64,000 nt of DNA from Flavobacteriaceae bacterium. GTDB lineage: Bacteria > Bacteroidota > Bacteroidia > Flavobacteriales > Flavobacteriaceae. The stretch lies in assembly GCA_016649715.1 (NCBI GenBank), contig JAENXC010000013.1, positions 1 to 64,000 on the forward strand, in the 5' to 3' direction. The position numbers were made by a program, and so were the translations under genes. The stretch's first letter is position 1, and each line of letters starts with the position of its first letter. The notes under the pieces were generated by a model that saw nothing but the letters and a program-made list of their open reading frames with translations, was not told the origin of the DNA and did not search any database. This document shows positions 8,290 to 16,930 of the stretch, one piece after another.

Positions 8290-9744
8290 GTTTTCTCTTC
8301 GTCCAGTTTTCCCCCCTTTGGGGGCTAGGGGGACTAACCCTAATTCACTCCCCTTTTTCAACATAAACTCCTTCGCAGCTTCGTATTCATTGGGAATTTC
8401 GCCTTCAAGGATTGCTTCCTTAATGGCGTCTTTGATGATGCCAATTTCGCGCGAAGGTAGTAAGTTGAAGGTCTCCATAATTTCTTCGCCTGTAACGGGC
8501 GGTTGAAAATTACGAACTTGATCGCGTTCTTCCACTTCCACAATTTTATCGCGGACCAACTGAAAATTGGCGTGGTATTTTTTAAACTTTTTTGGGTTCT
8601 TTGTGGTGATATCGGCTTCGCAAAGCGTCATTAAATCTTCCACGTTTTCGCCTGCGTCAAAAATCAGACGGCGTACAGCACTGTCGGTCACATCGCTTGC
8701 CAAAGCAATGGGGCGGGAGCTCATCAAAACCATTTTTTGGACGAACTTCATCTTTTCGTTCAGCGGAAGTTTTAAGCGTTTAAAAAGTTTATAGACCATT
8801 TTCGCACCCACAAATTCGTGGGTGTGAAAGGTCCAGCCCAGTTTTTTATCGAACTTTTTTGTGGGCGCTTTTCCAATGTCATGAAGCAATGCCGCCCAGC
8901 GCAACCAGAGGTCGTCCGTGGTTTTTGAAATATTATCGACCACTTCAAGCGTGTGCCAAAAATTGTCTTTATGGGTTTGGTCTTCTTTTTCGTCTATGCC
9001 CTGCAGTGCTACTAATTCAGGTAAAATAAAAGGTAACAAGCCTGTTTTGTGCAGAAGTGAAAATCCTTTTGATGGGACTTCCGATAACAAAATTTTGTTA
9101 AGCTCGTCCACAACCCGTTCTTTGGAAATGATTTTAATGCGGTGGGCATTTCTTGTAATTGATTCCATGGAATCTTTTTCAATAATGAAATCCAATTGGG
9201 CAGCGAAACGAATGGCGCGAAGCATCCGCAATGGGTCGTCGCTATAGGTAATATCTGGATCGAGTGGGGTGCGGATTATTTTTTTATGAAGGTCTTCAAC
9301 ACCGTTGAACGGATCGAGCAATTCGCCGAAGTTATCATCGCCAAGGCTCAGCGCCAAAGCGTTTATTGTAAAATCCCTTCGGTTTTGGTCGTCTTCCAAA
9401 GTGCCGTTTTCCACTGCGGGATTTCGGCTTTCCTCGGAATAGGATTCCTTTCGGGCGCCCACAAATTCGAGTTCTATTCCCCCGCTTTTAAGCATAGCGG
9501 TGCCGTAGGTTTTGAAGACGGAAACTTTCGGTTTTCCGGGCAAGAGTTTTGAAACTTCTTCGGCCAGATCAATTCCGCTTCCCACGGCAACTATATCAAT
9601 ATCCCTGGCTTCGCCGCGTTTCAAAAGAAAATCGCGCACGTAGCCACCGATTACATAGCTTTCAAGGTTTAAGTTTGAAGCGGCTTTGGAAATGGTCCTA
9701 AAAATTGGGTTTTTTAAAGCGGATATGTAGGATGGGTTTACCAC
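8269..9744 (-). CDS. cca: CCA tRNA nucleotidyltransferase with HD domain
   Basis: This adds or repairs the 3'-CCA of tRNAs. The 491-residue protein has the class-II nucleotidyltransferase head (GGYVRD at 33-38, catalytic DID at 48-50), a tRNA-binding middle, and an HD phosphohydrolase domain (LLHDIGK, about residue 280). The start is GTG within an ATTCGTGG-type repeat. The last 20 or so residues (VPLAPKGGKTGRRENREKNK) are encoded by a G-rich intergenic repeat (around 8305-8338) and a TTATTCT heptamer array rather than by family sequence, so the ancestral stop was probably near residue 470. The gene is probably transcribed alone. Confidence 0.94.
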   Translation of the reverse strand: MVNPSYISALKNPIFRTISKAASNLNLESYVIGGYVRDFLLKRGEARDIDIVAVGSGIDLAEEVSKLLPGKPKVSVFKTYGTAMLKSGGIELEFVGARKESYSEESRNPAVENGTLEDDQNRRDFTINALALSLGDDNFGELLDPFNGVEDLHKKIIRTPLDPDITYSDDPLRMLRAIRFAAQLDFIIEKDSMESITRNAHRIKIISKERVVDELNKILLSEVPSKGFSLLHKTGLLPFILPELVALQGIDEKEDQTHKDNFWHTLEVVDNISKTTDDLWLRWAALLHDIGKAPTKKFDKKLGWTFHTHEFVGAKMVYKLFKRLKLPLNEKMKFVQKMVLMSSRPIALASDVTDSAVRRLIFDAGENVEDLMTLCEADITTKNPKKFKKYHANFQLVRDKIVEVEERDQVRNFQPPVTGEEIMETFNLLPSREIGIIKDAIKEAILEGEIPNEYEAAKEFMLKKGSELGLVPLAPKGGKTGRRENREKNKE

Positions 9745-9801
9745 GAATTGTTAATGTTTTTATATGTTTAGGGTGGTGTGATTGACCACGAATGCACGAA
9801 T
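9737..9801. repeat. ATTCGTGG dispersed repeat, copies 2 and 3
   Basis: TTTACCACGAATTG (9737-9750) covers the GTG start of the CCA-adding enzyme gene; GACCACGAATGCACGAAT lies at 9784-9801. Confidence 0.75.
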
Positions 9802-9833
9802 ATTTTTGTTTTTTATGTTCTGTGCGGTATTTT

Positions 9834-9851
9834 GACCACGAATACACGTAT
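9834..9851. repeat. ATTCGTGG dispersed repeat, copy 4 (left flank of GxxExxY gene)
   Basis: GACCACGAATACACGTAT lies five bases beyond the reconstructed stop of the GxxExxY gene and is inverted relative to the copy at 10258-10280, so the two form a flanking inverted repeat. Confidence 0.75.
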
Positions 9852-9855
9852 CTTT

Positions 9856-10229
9856 TTATAGGACTATTCTTTTGTATTCCAGGCCTTCTCCTTTATAATT
9901 TGCCAAAATGGCTAATTTGTTTTTTGAAACTTTTAGATAATTGATACATTGTCCCAAGTGACTGTAGAAAGGATCTCAACAGTTTTTATTTCCAGTATAA
10001 TTTTATCAAAGACTACAAAATCTGCATAAAATTTGTGTTTAAGTACTATGTCTTTATAACCAACAGAGAATTCTTTTTCTCTTTCAAATGGAATGTTTCT
10101 TTGAGTAAATTCATATTCAAGTGCATCCTTATAAACAATTTCCGAAAGACCATTGCCCAAACAGTTGAACACTTCATAAAGACAACCAACGATCTCATAA
10201 CTCTCCTGTCTATAAATTATATTATCCAT
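9856..10229 (-). pseudogene. GxxExxY family protein, single-base frameshift
   Basis: The family is of unknown function, named for a GxxExxY motif, here GLSEIVY near residue 28. The intact first frame stops after 98 residues (9933). Restoring one missing base just after EILS (giving EILSDSHLGQCINYLK) recovers the normal family C-terminus ending in ANYKGEGLEYKRIVL with a stop at 9856, 124 residues in total. The reconstructed length is exactly in phase, which makes a one-base deletion (or a sequencing error) the simplest explanation. The gene is bracketed by inverted ATTCGTGTATTCGTGG-type repeats at 9834-9851 and 10258-10280, as would fit a cassette that moves with them. Confidence 0.9.
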
Positions 10230-10257
10230 AGTTTAGAAACCAAAAAATAGACATAAA

Positions 10258-10280
10258 CATTCGTGTATTCGTGGTAAACC
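10258..10280. repeat. ATTCGTGG dispersed repeat, copy 5 (right flank, inverted)
   Basis: CATTCGTGTATTCGTGGTAA reads on the plus strand, opposite in orientation to copies 1-4. It sits directly before the stop codon of the threonylcarbamoyl-AMP synthase gene. Confidence 0.8.
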
Positions 10281-10282
10281 TT

Positions 10283-10843
10283 TTATTGCCGAATCACCTT
10301 CACAGACCCATCATTCTTCAATTTAATAATCGCCGAGGGTTTTCCCGATTTTTTTTCGTGCTGCAAATTTACAACATAGTCCACGCCCTCCAAAATTAAA
10401 GGGTCTATTTCGGCAAAACTCTGTGGGGTTTTTGCGCCGGAAATATTCGCTGAGGTAGAAACTAAGGGTCTGCGGAATTTCTGTATCAATTTTTTACAAA
10501 ATTCGTCTTTCGTCACACGAATGGCGAGCGAATTGTCTTCAGCAATAAGATTTTCCGCCACCCGTATTGGGTCGTCATAAATAATGGTGGTTGGTTTTTT
10601 GGCGTATTTTAAAATGTCATAAGCCACTTCGGGTATGTTTTCAACATATTCGTTCAACATTCTGAAGTCATTCACGAGGCAGATCAACGATTTTTCATCA
10701 CTTCTTTGTTTCAGCTTAAAAACTTTGTCAACGGCATCGGGGTTGGTGGCATCACAACCTATTCCCCAAACGGTGTCCGTTGGGTAGAGGATGAGGCCGC
10801 CTCTTTTTAGGATGAGCAGGCAGGTTTCAACTTCATTTTTCAT
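10283..10843 (-). CDS. L-threonylcarbamoyladenylate synthase (Sua5/YciO/YrdC family)
   Basis: The enzyme makes threonylcarbamoyl-AMP from threonine, bicarbonate and ATP for the t6A37 modification of tRNAs decoding ANN codons. The single YrdC-type domain shows the nucleotide pocket motif PTDTVWGIGCDATN, an IRVTKDEFCKKL strand, and the STSANISG motif. ATG at 10843 is chosen (186 residues) because residues encoded by the 54 bases before it (MRTSNSITSQAIKQKQYA) do not resemble the family. No C-terminal Sua5 domain is present. It is close to, but divergent from, the first glycosyltransferase gene. Confidence 0.92.
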   Translation of the reverse strand: MKNEVETCLLILKRGGLILYPTDTVWGIGCDATNPDAVDKVFKLKQRSDEKSLICLVNDFRMLNEYVENIPEVAYDILKYAKKPTTIIYDDPIRVAENLIAEDNSLAIRVTKDEFCKKLIQKFRRPLVSTSANISGAKTPQSFAEIDPLILEGVDYVVNLQHEKKSGKPSAIIKLKNDGSVKVIRQ

Positions 10844-10960
10844 GGCGTATTGTTTTTGTTTAATTGCTTGCGAAGTTATTGAATTTGATGTTCGCAAGCG
10901 AATAGGTGTATATTTATTTCAGTAGCTTTGAATCCTCAAACTCTTTGAACAAAGCAAAAT

Positions 10961-11764
10961 TTGAACACGACTACCAATTTGTCGCTCCTCTCAGTCATTG
11001 TGCGAACAATGGGAAGAGATATGGAATTGCTGAAAAAAGCCGTTAACAGTATTTATAAAAGTTCCTATCCCAATATAGAAGTGATTCTTGTTTTTCAGGG
11101 AATTGATAATGCGCTTTTTGGGCGTATGAAAAATGACGTCGGGTCGCTATTTCCCAAAAAGATGATCCATTTTGTTCAGCATAAAACAACGACTGACGAA
11201 CGCTCCAAGAATTTAAACTTGGGTCTTGCCGCGGCAAATGGAGATTTTATTGCGTTTTTGGACGACGATGACTTTGTTGCCCCTGTGCATTACGAAAACT
11301 TAATTGCAGCAATTAGAAAAAATAATTCCTCCATGGCCTTCTGCATCGCAAAAGTTGTGGATGAAAAGGGGAATCCCAAAACAGGTCTTTTTAAAGGAAG
11401 GTTTATAGATAAGTTGTCATTTTATAAGGATAATTTTATTACCATCAACAGTTTTGTGGTTACACGGAAAGCGGTGGAGCGGTTAAATTTGAAATTCGAT
11501 GAGCGGCTTCAGTTGGCGGAAGATTACCTTTTTTTACTTCCACTTTTTATGAATGAAACTGTGAGTTTTGTTCGCGATCGCACTTGTTATTATCGAATTG
11601 TATCAAACGAATCGCAAAGTTTTACAACCTATGAACAGAGTGGGGAGAGAGCGGAACAATACGCGCTTCTCAAAACTTTGAGACGACCTTACAAACCCTC
11701 TCTTTTTCAAAAATTGATTATGCTTGTGAAAAGAAGAATGGGATTGGTTTATAAAGTGGCTTGA
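10961..11764 (+). CDS. Glycosyltransferase family 2 protein
   Basis: A 267-residue GT-A fold enzyme that probably adds a sugar to lipopolysaccharide or another surface glycan; donor and acceptor are unknown. It has the N-terminal nucleotide-binding beta strand (LSVIVRTMGRD), a following VILVFQG strand, and the acidic metal-binding DDDD cluster in GDFIAFLDDDDFV at about residue 100. The annotated start is TTG; a second TTG six codons on is possible, but no ATG precedes the catalytic domain. It is the first gene of the glycan locus (10.9-20.6 kb) and is convergent with the next gene. Confidence 0.88.
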   Translation: MNTTTNLSLLSVIVRTMGRDMELLKKAVNSIYKSSYPNIEVILVFQGIDNALFGRMKNDVGSLFPKKMIHFVQHKTTTDERSKNLNLGLAAANGDFIAFLDDDDFVAPVHYENLIAAIRKNNSSMAFCIAKVVDEKGNPKTGLFKGRFIDKLSFYKDNFITINSFVVTRKAVERLNLKFDERLQLAEDYLFLLPLFMNETVSFVRDRTCYYRIVSNESQSFTTYEQSGERAEQYALLKTLRRPYKPSLFQKLIMLVKRRMGLVYKVA

Positions 11765-11791
11765 TCAGTGACTTTCCCGTTAGAAAATCTA

Positions 11792-12745
11792 CTAAACCGG
11801 CGCGTCATTTTTCTCAATCTGCTTCTGCTGATGCCTCATGGAATGGGCCAAACTCTCGCCTCTTAAAAGCAAAAATTTGAAGAGCGGACGGTACTTCGGT
11901 TTGAAAATGGCTTTGAAAAAATAGGTGAGCAATAAATAGTTTTTGATAATCCAAAACTTGGAAAAACCCAGATTTTTTCGCACTACATATAAATACGATA
12001 ACAAGTGTTCCTTCTTCCGTGCAATATTGAAACCGCCGCTTTGCCCTTCCAAATGGATATACTTTAAGTGTGGCAAAAAAACCGTTTTATATCCCAGTTT
12101 TTTCAAACGGTAACAAATATCAAATTCTTCGTAATACAGGAAAATATTGGGGTCGAAGCCACCGCATTCGCGATAGGCATTTGCGTTGAAAAACATAAAA
12201 CTGCCAATTACAAAATCAACCTGTGTTGGTGTTTTTAATTCAGCGTTTATTTTAGGGATTTTTGAATCGGTTTTGTAAAGAAATTTCTTGCCGAACAATT
12301 TATACCGAACCCCTTCAAACGGCCGCTGCGAAATGGTTTTTTCGCCTTCGCCATTAAGTATTTGAACGCCGCAAACGCCCATATCTTTATTGCTTTCCAT
12401 AAACGAAACCATTTCAGAAAAACAATCTTCCACAAAAAGCACATCGCTGTTTATAAAGGCGAAATAACGCCCCGAAGCTTCTTGTGCGCCCAACATATTT
12501 CCGGCGCCAAAACCCAGGTTTATTTGACTTCGGAACACTTTGCAATCTTCTTGGTTTTGAAATGCTTTTTGAAGTGAAACTCCTTCGTGGTTTGCCGAAG
12601 CATTATCCACAATTATATACTCCACGGAAATGTTTGAAGGCGTAAATTTTTTAATGGAAGCTACACAATCCAACGTTAATTGAAAGGTATTGTAATTTAA
12701 AATTATGACCGAAACGAGCGGTTGTATGGAAGTGGTTTTTTCCAA
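11792..12745 (-). CDS. Glycosyltransferase family 2, WbbL/rhamnosyltransferase-like
   Basis: A 317-residue GT2 enzyme. It starts VSVIILNYNTFQLTLDCVAS, has the IIVDNAS strand, the metal-binding SD pair in FAFINSDVLFVED, and a late motif YYEEFDICYRLKKLGYKT followed by HLEGQSGG, the pattern of WbbL-type rhamnosyltransferases. The C-terminal 50 residues are basic and hydrophobic, suggesting membrane association. The start is TTG because no ATG or GTG occurs before the catalytic domain. It is divergent from the gene at 12820. The exact sugar cannot be inferred. Confidence 0.88.
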   Translation of the reverse strand: MEKTTSIQPLVSVIILNYNTFQLTLDCVASIKKFTPSNISVEYIIVDNASANHEGVSLQKAFQNQEDCKVFRSQINLGFGAGNMLGAQEASGRYFAFINSDVLFVEDCFSEMVSFMESNKDMGVCGVQILNGEGEKTISQRPFEGVRYKLFGKKFLYKTDSKIPKINAELKTPTQVDFVIGSFMFFNANAYRECGGFDPNIFLYYEEFDICYRLKKLGYKTVFLPHLKYIHLEGQSGGFNIARKKEHLLSYLYVVRKNLGFSKFWIIKNYLLLTYFFKAIFKPKYRPLFKFLLLRGESLAHSMRHQQKQIEKNDAPV

Positions 12746-12761
12746 AATTTAATCTGTTTGG

Positions 12762-12794
12762 TTTGCCAAAGGCTTTAAAAATAGGCTATTTTTG
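12762..12794 (+). promoter_or_regulatory. Putative Bacteroidota promoter for the 12.8-14.5 kb gene pair
   Basis: TTTG at 12762-12765, a 21-base spacer, then TATTTTTG at 12787-12794 match the -33/-7 arrangement known in Bacteroidota. The ATG follows 26 bases later at 12820. Confidence 0.55.
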
Positions 12795-12819
12795 TGAATA
12801 AACTAAGCAGTGCAAAGGT

Positions 12820-13689
12820 ATGTCTAAAAAAATTCACGTTGGCTTTTTGCTTTCCTATGATTACGAAAACCTCAAAAAAGCCATTCCGCCGGTTTATGAT
12901 GATGCCGATGCTATTTTTATAGCTGAAGACAGGGAATACAGAACTTGGTCTGGCGAAAAATTTGAGGTTTCCCCTTTGTTTTACGAATGGTTGAAAGAAT
13001 TCGACACCGAGAAAAAAATCCAGATTTACAAAGACGATTTTTACCTTCCCGAACTTTCAGCAATAGAAAACGACACGCGTGAACGGACGCTTCTTTCAGA
13101 AAAAATGGGTGTCGGCAATTGGTTGGTACAAGTGGATGCCGATGAATATTTTATCGATTTTAAAGGTTTTGTAAAAACCCTTCGGAAGTACGATAGTTTT
13201 TTAAAAAATCCAGAGAAAACGCCTGTGCAGATTGCGGGGTTTCTTATAAATATGTACAAATACACCGATGATGGTTTGCTGTATGTGGACAACCCCACGA
13301 AGGTTTTATTGGCTACCAATTACCCAAAATACACCTTTGCGCGCCAAAATAGGAAACGCATTATTTATACCGACAACCTTTTGATGCACGAATGTATCTC
13401 CCGCAGTGAAAAGGATTTGATGACCAAACTCACAAATTGGGGCCATTCCAAGGATTTTGATATTGAAAAATACGTTGAAAAATGGCGTTCGGTGAATAAA
13501 GATAATTACAAGGAAATGCAGGATTTTTTCTACCTGCAGCCCGAAGGTTGGAAAACTTTGGATTATATCGGTTCAAAAGATATGGATGAAATAAAGAAGC
13601 AATTGAACGCCAAACCCGAATTGCATCCTACAGCGTTTTTTCTTTTTAAAAAGAATATTGGGCAGTATTTTAAACACCTATTCAAATGA
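12820..13689 (+). CDS. Glycosyltransferase-like protein of the surface glycan locus
   Basis: A 289-residue protein without a strong family hallmark. The segment VGNWLVQVDADEYFIDF (about residue 100) looks like a GT-A metal-binding DxD loop preceded by a beta strand, and the N-terminal KIHVGFLLSYDYENLKKAI resembles a nucleotide-sugar-binding start, so it is probably a divergent GT2-type enzyme. It overlaps the next glycosyltransferase by four bases (ATGA), so the two are translationally coupled, and it has a good promoter box 26 bases upstream. Annotation as a hypothetical protein would be equally defensible. Confidence 0.75.
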   Translation: MSKKIHVGFLLSYDYENLKKAIPPVYDDADAIFIAEDREYRTWSGEKFEVSPLFYEWLKEFDTEKKIQIYKDDFYLPELSAIENDTRERTLLSEKMGVGNWLVQVDADEYFIDFKGFVKTLRKYDSFLKNPEKTPVQIAGFLINMYKYTDDGLLYVDNPTKVLLATNYPKYTFARQNRKRIIYTDNLLMHECISRSEKDLMTKLTNWGHSKDFDIEKYVEKWRSVNKDNYKEMQDFFYLQPEGWKTLDYIGSKDMDEIKKQLNAKPELHPTAFFLFKKNIGQYFKHLFK

Positions 13690-14531
13690 AGACTTCCCTA
13701 TTAATTTCAACATACAATTGGCCTGAAGCATTGGAATTGGTGCTTTTGAGCGCCGACAGCCAAACCGAACAACCGGACGAAATTTTAATTGCAGACGATG
13801 GTTCTTCGGAGGAGACAAAACGTTTAATTGAAGATTTTCAAAGGAAATTGAAGGTGCCAATCCATCACTTTTGGCACGAGGACAAAGGTTTCCGAAAAGC
13901 GATTATTTTAAACAAAGCCATTGCCGCCGCAAAGGGTGAATACATTATTCAAGTGGATGGCGATTGCATTATGCACAAGGATTTTGTGAGGGACCACAAA
14001 GCTTTAGCACAGCCCAATGTGTATCTCTTTGGAAGCCGTGTGAACATTCAAGAGGAATTTCTTCCGAAGTTATTCGCTTCGCAAAAGATAAAATTCAATT
14101 TTTTTGACGAAGGCATAAAAAAACGCACCCGGAACCTGCGCTTTCCGGTATTGAGCAATCTTTATAAAACCACCGATGCGGTTTCAGAGAAAATGCGCGG
14201 TTGCAATGTTTCCTTTTGGAGAAAAGATGTGATTGCAGTAAATGGTTACAACGAGGAATTTGAAGGCTGGGGCCGCGAAGATTCCGAGTTGATTATTCGG
14301 ATGATGCACAACGGCGTTTTGGGCAGAAGGCTTCGGTATCGCGGGATTGTGTATCACATTTGGCACAAAGTGAAAGACCAAAGCAGGTTTGAAATCAATG
14401 ACACTTTGCAGGAAAAAGCACTTGCCGAAGGCAGTAAATGGTGTGAAAAGGGGATTGATAAATATTTGTATAAAATATATCTTTTGTCAGGTCGAGCGCA
14501 GGCGAGACCTAAATTTATTATTAAAAATTGA
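13686..14531 (+). CDS. Glycosyltransferase family 2 (GT2 plus C-terminal ED-motif region)
   Basis: The 281-residue enzyme has LISTYNWPEALELVL, the DDGS strand end, HEDKGFRKAIILNKAI, the metal-binding DGDC (about residue 97), and the catalytic-base region FEGWGREDSELIIRM (about residue 198). This is the same subfamily as each half of the two-domain enzyme at 16974. The final 15 or so residues (SGRAQARPKFIIKN) are encoded by a palindromic repeat (AGGTCGAGCGC...GCGAGACCT at about 14491-14513), so the native end was probably slightly earlier. It forms an operon with the preceding gene. Confidence 0.92.
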   Translation: MKTSLLISTYNWPEALELVLLSADSQTEQPDEILIADDGSSEETKRLIEDFQRKLKVPIHHFWHEDKGFRKAIILNKAIAAAKGEYIIQVDGDCIMHKDFVRDHKALAQPNVYLFGSRVNIQEEFLPKLFASQKIKFNFFDEGIKKRTRNLRFPVLSNLYKTTDAVSEKMRGCNVSFWRKDVIAVNGYNEEFEGWGREDSELIIRMMHNGVLGRRLRYRGIVYHIWHKVKDQSRFEINDTLQEKALAEGSKWCEKGIDKYLYKIYLLSGRAQARPKFIIKN

Positions 14532-14577
14532 TTGTTCCCAACTGCGATTAAACGGAGAGGGTCAAATCGTCAGTTCG

Positions 14578-15339
14578 CTAATCAATCTTCCTATATAATA
14601 ACCAAAGATTTACATACCTTTTAAAAACTGAAAAGGCGCTCACATAGGCCAAAATGAAACCTTCCTTGCCGTCCAAAATTCCCAGTCTGAAAATAAATTG
14701 GTTGCAAAATCGATAAAATGGACGAAATAGAAAATGATAATAGTTGGGCCTCTTTCCTTTTTTATAGAGCATTTCCGCTTGCAAAGCGCTATATCGGTGC
14801 GCCTTAGCTGTATAGTCGTCAAAAGATTTGTAGGTATAGTGCGGCAGGGTGTTTTTTAAATTTTCGCTTTTACCACCAACTTCCAAGGTTTCGTGGACCA
14901 AATTTGCGTTGTATTGGCAATGGTTTTTATTGAAAAACCGCACGATGTAATCATTCTGTAAACCACTGTATTTTATGCGTTTTCCCATAAAATAGAAATC
15001 GCGTTTCACTAAATAGGCAATGGCTTTTGGATTTTTAGCTTTTTCAATTATCTCGTTTGCCAGTGATGGGGTTATCTCTTCATCCAAATCAAAAAAAGTG
15101 ACCCAATCGTTTTTTGCTTTCGAAAGGGCGAAGTTTTTTTGAGCTGAAAAATCATCAAACTTGCGTTGGTAAACTGTAACTTTTTCGTGCTTTGAAGCCA
15201 AAGCCACCGTTTCATCGCTGCTAAAAGAATCTACAATCACAATTTCATCTGCAAACCAAAGGCTTTTTAGGTACCCTTCGATATTGTGCGCCTCGTTGAG
15301 TGTGATGGCAATAGCAGTAATTTTCACAGGGTTTTCCAA
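14578..15339 (-). CDS. Glycosyltransferase family 2, WaaE/KdtX-like
   Basis: A 253-residue enzyme of the type that modifies the lipopolysaccharide inner core. It shows ITLNEAHNIEGYLKSL, the strand ADEIVIVDSFSSDET, the KNFALSKAKNDWVTFFDLDEEI metal site in family form (DLDEE near residue 85), and a late FRPFYRFCNQFIFRLGILDG region, all typical of WaaE/KdtX relatives. The frame opens with TTG; a GTG at 15327 giving MKITAIAITLNEAH is the better start. It is divergent from the deacetylase gene. It resembles the gene at 16188 closely enough to be a paralogue. Confidence 0.9.
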   Translation of the reverse strand: MENPVKITAIAITLNEAHNIEGYLKSLWFADEIVIVDSFSSDETVALASKHEKVTVYQRKFDDFSAQKNFALSKAKNDWVTFFDLDEEITPSLANEIIEKAKNPKAIAYLVKRDFYFMGKRIKYSGLQNDYIVRFFNKNHCQYNANLVHETLEVGGKSENLKNTLPHYTYKSFDDYTAKAHRYSALQAEMLYKKGKRPNYYHFLFRPFYRFCNQFIFRLGILDGKEGFILAYVSAFSVFKRYVNLWLLYRKID

Positions 15340-15386
15340 AAATGGGTTGTAGTTTGTGTAAAAGTAATAATTTTACAAGTATAAAC

Positions 15387-16103
15387 ATGAAATCTGTTAT
15401 GGCGAAGCTCCCAATTTTAATGTACCATCATATTACTGTTGAAGAGGGAAAGGGTTTGACCATTTCCGTTGAAAAACTTGAAAAGCAATTAAAACATTTG
15501 GCTGAAAATGGTTACAAAACATTTCACCTAAAAGAATTACTGCGAATTAAGGATTTGCCAAAAGGCAAAAATATAGTTATCACGTTTGACGACGGCTACG
15601 TAAGCCAGATGGAACTCGCCCTTCCCTTGTTAAAAAAATACAAGTTGAAAGCCACTTTTTTTGTGCCTTTGGATTTTCTTGGAAAGACAGATAGCTGGAA
15701 TACTTCTTCCTTGGCAATAATGACTACTAAACAATTGAAATCCCTCGACCCTAAAATCGTGGAACTCGGTTTTCACTCCTTTTACCATAAAAAATATACC
15801 GAACTTTCCAATGCAGAAATAGAGGCCGATACTCGCCGTTGCTTGGAATTCGTTTCGGAAAATAATTTGAACTTTTCTCCCGTTTTGGCCTATCCGTACG
15901 GTAAATTTCCAAAAGAAAAAAAGTACAACGAAATTTTTAAAAAGATTCTTTCAGATAATGGAATACAATGCGGCTTGCGAATAGGCAACCGAATAAACAA
16001 TTTCCCTTTTAAAAGGCTTTATGAAATTGAACGAATTGATGTAAAAGGAGAGTTTTCATTATTGAAATTTCGGCAGAAAATTAGGTTTGGGAAGTGGTTT
16101 TGA
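15387..16103 (+). CDS. Polysaccharide deacetylase family protein
   Basis: A NodB-type carbohydrate esterase (family 4) that probably removes an acetyl group from a sugar of the surface glycan. It shows the motif-1 aspartates in VITFDDGY, the metal-binding histidines in GFHSFYHKKY, and the LAYPYGKF motif. ATG at 15387 (MKSVMAKLPILMYHH) is preferred over the frame-opening ATG at 15342, whose extra 15 residues have no family counterpart; the ATG at 15399 is also possible. There is no signal peptide, so it may act in the cytoplasm or at the membrane during synthesis. It lies between two WaaE-like genes. Confidence 0.88.
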   Translation: MKSVMAKLPILMYHHITVEEGKGLTISVEKLEKQLKHLAENGYKTFHLKELLRIKDLPKGKNIVITFDDGYVSQMELALPLLKKYKLKATFFVPLDFLGKTDSWNTSSLAIMTTKQLKSLDPKIVELGFHSFYHKKYTELSNAEIEADTRRCLEFVSENNLNFSPVLAYPYGKFPKEKKYNEIFKKILSDNGIQCGLRIGNRINNFPFKRLYEIERIDVKGEFSLLKFRQKIRFGKWF

Positions 16104-16163
16104 GGTTTAAGGTTTAAAGTTCAAAGCGAAAAGAAATTAGCGAAAAGCTAAAAGTTTAATTTT

Positions 16164-16191
16164 CCATCAACTATCAACTATCAACCATTAT
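16164..16191. repeat. Heptamer tandem array (CTATCAA)
   Basis: Units CCATCAA, CTATCAA, CTATCAA and CCATTAT. The stop codon of the minus-strand glycosyltransferase (TAA, 16188-16190) is inside the last unit. A shorter heptamer run (AGGTTTA, AGGTTTA, AAGTTCA) starts at 16102 over the deacetylase stop codon. Confidence 0.85.
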
Positions 16192-16925
16192 CGCATTCCT
16201 TTCTGCAAAAGCATCAGTTTCACATATCTTGAAAATACTCCATATGCATTTATTACGGATATGGTAAGCCCTGGAACACCATCTTTGTAGCTTCCACGGA
16301 TAATATATGATTTTATAAAGCGGAATGTGGGTTTTATTAAAAGATGGCCCCACGTAACCTTTTTTCCTTTTGCAAAAAGTTGTTCCGCTTGAAACCACGC
16401 GTACGACTCTTTTTTTGATATGTAATTTTGCAGCCCTTTATAGGTGTAATGCTCCACCATTGACTTCAACTTGCCAATAGAGCCTTTGCAGTTCAATTTT
16501 TCGTGAACAAGCCCTGTAAAATGAGCCCCATCGCGTATTACCAATCTTAAAACATCATCGCTATGATGGTATAGAAACCGATCCATAAAGTAATGTGGGA
16601 AATTCAGTTTGTAGCCACCGTGTTTTGGGTTTTCAAGAGTTTTAAGGATTTCAGTTTTCAGCTTTTGTGGAATGCGTTCATCGGCATCCAAAAAAAGAAC
16701 CCAATCTCCCGAGGCTTCTTTTAAGGCAAAATTTTTCTGGTTGGAAAAATTATCGAAGGTTCGTTGAAGGAATTTTGTAGCGTATTTTTTGACAATCTCG
16801 GGGGTTTTGTCGGTGCTGAAGGAATCCACAACAATGATCTCATCAGCGAAAGAAACACTTTTAAGGGCTTCTTCTACGAAAGCTTCTTCATTGAAGGTGG
16901 GGATTATTACCGAAAGTTTTACCAT
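16188..16925 (-). CDS. Glycosyltransferase family 2, WaaE/KdtX-like
   Basis: A 245-residue paralogue of the enzyme at 14578: LSVIIPTFNEEAFVEEALKS, ADEIIVVDSFSTDKT, the metal site DADERIPQKLK (near residue 80) and the C-terminal hydrophobic region FRFIKSYIIRGSYKDGVPG are shared. A TAATTTTG box and TTTG at 21-base spacing lie directly upstream (16931-16963), overlapping the promoter of the divergent two-domain glycosyltransferase. The stop codon falls in a CTATCAA heptamer array. Predicted to act on a lipid-linked core acceptor at the inner membrane. Confidence 0.92.
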   Translation of the reverse strand: MVKLSVIIPTFNEEAFVEEALKSVSFADEIIVVDSFSTDKTPEIVKKYATKFLQRTFDNFSNQKNFALKEASGDWVLFLDADERIPQKLKTEILKTLENPKHGGYKLNFPHYFMDRFLYHHSDDVLRLVIRDGAHFTGLVHEKLNCKGSIGKLKSMVEHYTYKGLQNYISKKESYAWFQAEQLFAKGKKVTWGHLLIKPTFRFIKSYIIRGSYKDGVPGLTISVINAYGVFSRYVKLMLLQKGMR

Positions 16926-16930
16926 TTTCG

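Noticed and set aside
9745-10260. Intact GxxExxY gene of 98 residues
   Set aside because: The last residues do not match the family, and the correct C-terminus continues in another frame after a single-base deletion.
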